Shown piece after piece: positions 62,841 through 64,000 of a DNA stretch of 64,000 nt (within the stretch, counting starts at the first letter, position 1; each line of letters starts with the position of its first letter). The notes under the pieces are model-generated. The model was not told the origin of the DNA. It did not search any database and was given only the letters and a program-made list of their open reading frames with translations. The stretch lies in assembly GCF_002979775.1 (NCBI RefSeq), contig NZ_PCPR01000001.1, positions 372,001-436,000 of the forward strand, given 5' to 3'. The translations under genes were made by a program, and so were the position numbers. This DNA is from Arthrobacter sp. MYb23 (GTDB taxonomy: Bacteria > Actinomycetota > Actinomycetes > Actinomycetales > Micrococcaceae).

Positions 62841-64000
62841 GTGGACCAGACCGTTGCCGGGGAACAGCATGCCTCGCATCCGGCTGTCGTGGCGGACTCA
62901 GACCATGACCGTTTAGCGGCCACTACGTCCGCGCTTGAGGCCGCGGGCTTCCAGGTATTTCCTGCCACGGACACCGCCTCCATGACCCTCCATCTTCAGC
63001 AACAACGCCCCTCCGTGGTGGTTGCTGAGAATTCCCTCGCTCACGCACTGGGCAGCCCCGGAGTTCCTGTGCTGTTGCTCCTTGATGAGCAGGACTCCGT
63101 GGACCTGGAAGACGTGGAGTCCTGGCGCGTAGCCGACTACGTCATCACCCCGGTGCGTCCCGGGGAACTTGTCCACCGGGTTCAAACCCTGATTGGACGT
63201 GCACGGGAACGTGCGCGCTCCCGTGGCGAGATCGAAGCACTGCGGGAAAGCCTCCGAAACGTCTCATCGGCAATCCGGCGGACCAATGATCCGCAGTTGA
63301 TCGCAGAGCACGTGGTCCAGGGTTTTGGTGTGGCCCTGGGCGTGGACCACGTGTGGTTCGCTACTTTCCGCGATGAACGGGTCCCCAGCATCCGTGCGCA
63401 ATGGAACCGTCCCGGCCTTCCGCTGCTGCCCGCCAGGTTGGGCGAAAGCGAGAACATCATCTCTGAGACCGCCAACAGGCTGTGGGCCGACGCTGACGTC
63501 CTTGCCGTGGCGGACCACCGGGAAGACCCCGACTCAAAGATCGCCAAGGCACTGAGGGAATGGTCCGGCGAGCTCCAAGCTGTATCCACCGTGTTGCTCC
63601 CCGTTGGCGAAGGCGCTTCCGCCATGGGAATCATCCTCTTGTCCACTGTGCAGGAGCGGCACGACTGGACCCGCCCGGAGATCGCCTTGATGCAGCACGT
63701 TGCCGGGAACGTGGCCCACGGGCTCATCCAAGGCCACCTCATCAGCGCCCAACAGCGCGTCCTGCACCAACTACGGCAACTGGATAAGGCCAAGACGGAC
63801 TTCCTGGCCACCGTAAACCACGAGCTGCGAACGCCTTTGACCTCCATTACTGCCTACCTGGACATGATCCAGGACGGCTCCGGGGGGCCGGTCCCCGACG
63901 GCATCAGGAAAATGTTGGAAGTCATTGCCCGGAACTCGGACCGCCTGCGCAGGCTCATTGAGGACATGCTCACTGTCTCCATGCAGGACGGCAGCAACCT
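62841..64000 (+). CDS. GAF-domain sensor histidine kinase with degenerate receiver (3' end outside window)
   Basis: The first ~386 residues are visible. Residues 1-115 have receiver-like pattern (AVVADSDHDRLAATTSALEAAGF) but the acceptor position reads VVVAENS, with no Asp. A linker coil (RARERARSRGEIEALRESL) leads to a GAF domain (about 130-310) and HisKA with His327 (NHELRTPLTSI). The remainder continues beyond the edge. GGAAGGGG supports the GTG at 62841. Input signal unknown. Confidence 0.88.
   Translation, partial: MDQTVAGEQHASHPAVVADSDHDRLAATTSALEAAGFQVFPATDTASMTLHLQQQRPSVVVAENSLAHALGSPGVPVLLLLDEQDSVDLEDVESWRVADYVITPVRPGELVHRVQTLIGRARERARSRGEIEALRESLRNVSSAIRRTNDPQLIAEHVVQGFGVALGVDHVWFATFRDERVPSIRAQWNRPGLPLLPARLGESENIISETANRLWADADVLAVADHREDPDSKIAKALREWSGELQAVSTVLLPVGEGASAMGIILLSTVQERHDWTRPEIALMQHVAGNVAHGLIQGHLISAQQRVLHQLRQLDKAKTDFLATVNHELRTPLTSITAYLDMIQDGSGGPVPDGIRKMLEVIARNSDRLRRLIEDMLTVSMQDGSN

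Overview
The window is GC-rich, densely coded chromosomal DNA from an actinobacterium. Gene content (kdpFABC-type operon with kdpDE, DUF4193 protein, PadR/PucR/MarR regulators, paaABCDE, LCP protein, many lipoproteins, GTG/TTG starts, ATGA/GTGA stop-start overlaps) fits the Arthrobacter/Paenarthrobacter/Pseudarthrobacter group of the Micrococcaceae. This placement is inferred from composition and family resemblance; no database search was possible. No rRNA, tRNA, CRISPR array, insertion sequence or prophage was recognised.

Layout. (1) 1-6746: high-affinity K+ uptake, the end of kdpA then kdpB, kdpC, kdpD and kdpE on the plus strand. (2) 6800-19827: mixed small genes. These include an SRPBCC protein, a GH26-like lipoprotein, several small membrane or lipoproteins, a PadR unit with a candidate operator, a decayed hydrolase beside a relic of an HTH gene, an intact DUF2975-HTH pair behind a 30-bp palindrome, DUF1349, TPR, DUF4193 and MarR proteins, a possible 59-residue ORF and selO. 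(3) 19952-28690: a membrane protein, a catabolic operon on the minus strand (NCS1 permease, hydantoinase/oxoprolinase, DUF917, PucR regulator), and three orphan hypotheticals. (4) 28858-35058: a divergent pair of a processive GT2 synthase and a secreted GH18-like protein with two chitin-binding modules, followed by two lipoproteins. (5) 35095-40032: phenylacetyl-CoA epoxidase operon paaABCDE plus an enoyl-CoA hydratase/isomerase, with a PaaR-like operator. (6) 40232-45337: cell-surface genes: LMW phosphatase, LysM protein with a degenerate sortase-like domain, LCP transferase behind a repeat-rich leader, signal peptidase I, a Tat-type secreted protein and a VanZ protein. (7) 45731-50100: hybrid histidine kinase with REC-REC-Hpt and a REC-GGDEF diguanylate cyclase. 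(8) 50145-58925: minus-strand exopolysaccharide/glycoconjugate cluster (GT2, GT4, flippase, GT4, PIG-L deacetylase, GT39, glycosidase-like lipoprotein). (9) 59121-64000: oligopeptidase B, a 32-bp hairpin, a methyltransferase, a STAS-like protein and the start of a GAF sensor kinase.

How the parts may work together. Regions 4, 6, 7 and 8 are all about making, exporting and anchoring surface polysaccharide and protein. A c-di-GMP producing phosphorelay lies directly before the polysaccharide cluster. The least ordinary items are the GT2/GH18 divergent locus, the LysM protein with a sortase-like domain lacking the expected arginine, and two unusual tandem repeat arrays (34-bp period before the LCP gene, 19-bp period before the hybrid kinase). 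The regulatory links are inference from position.
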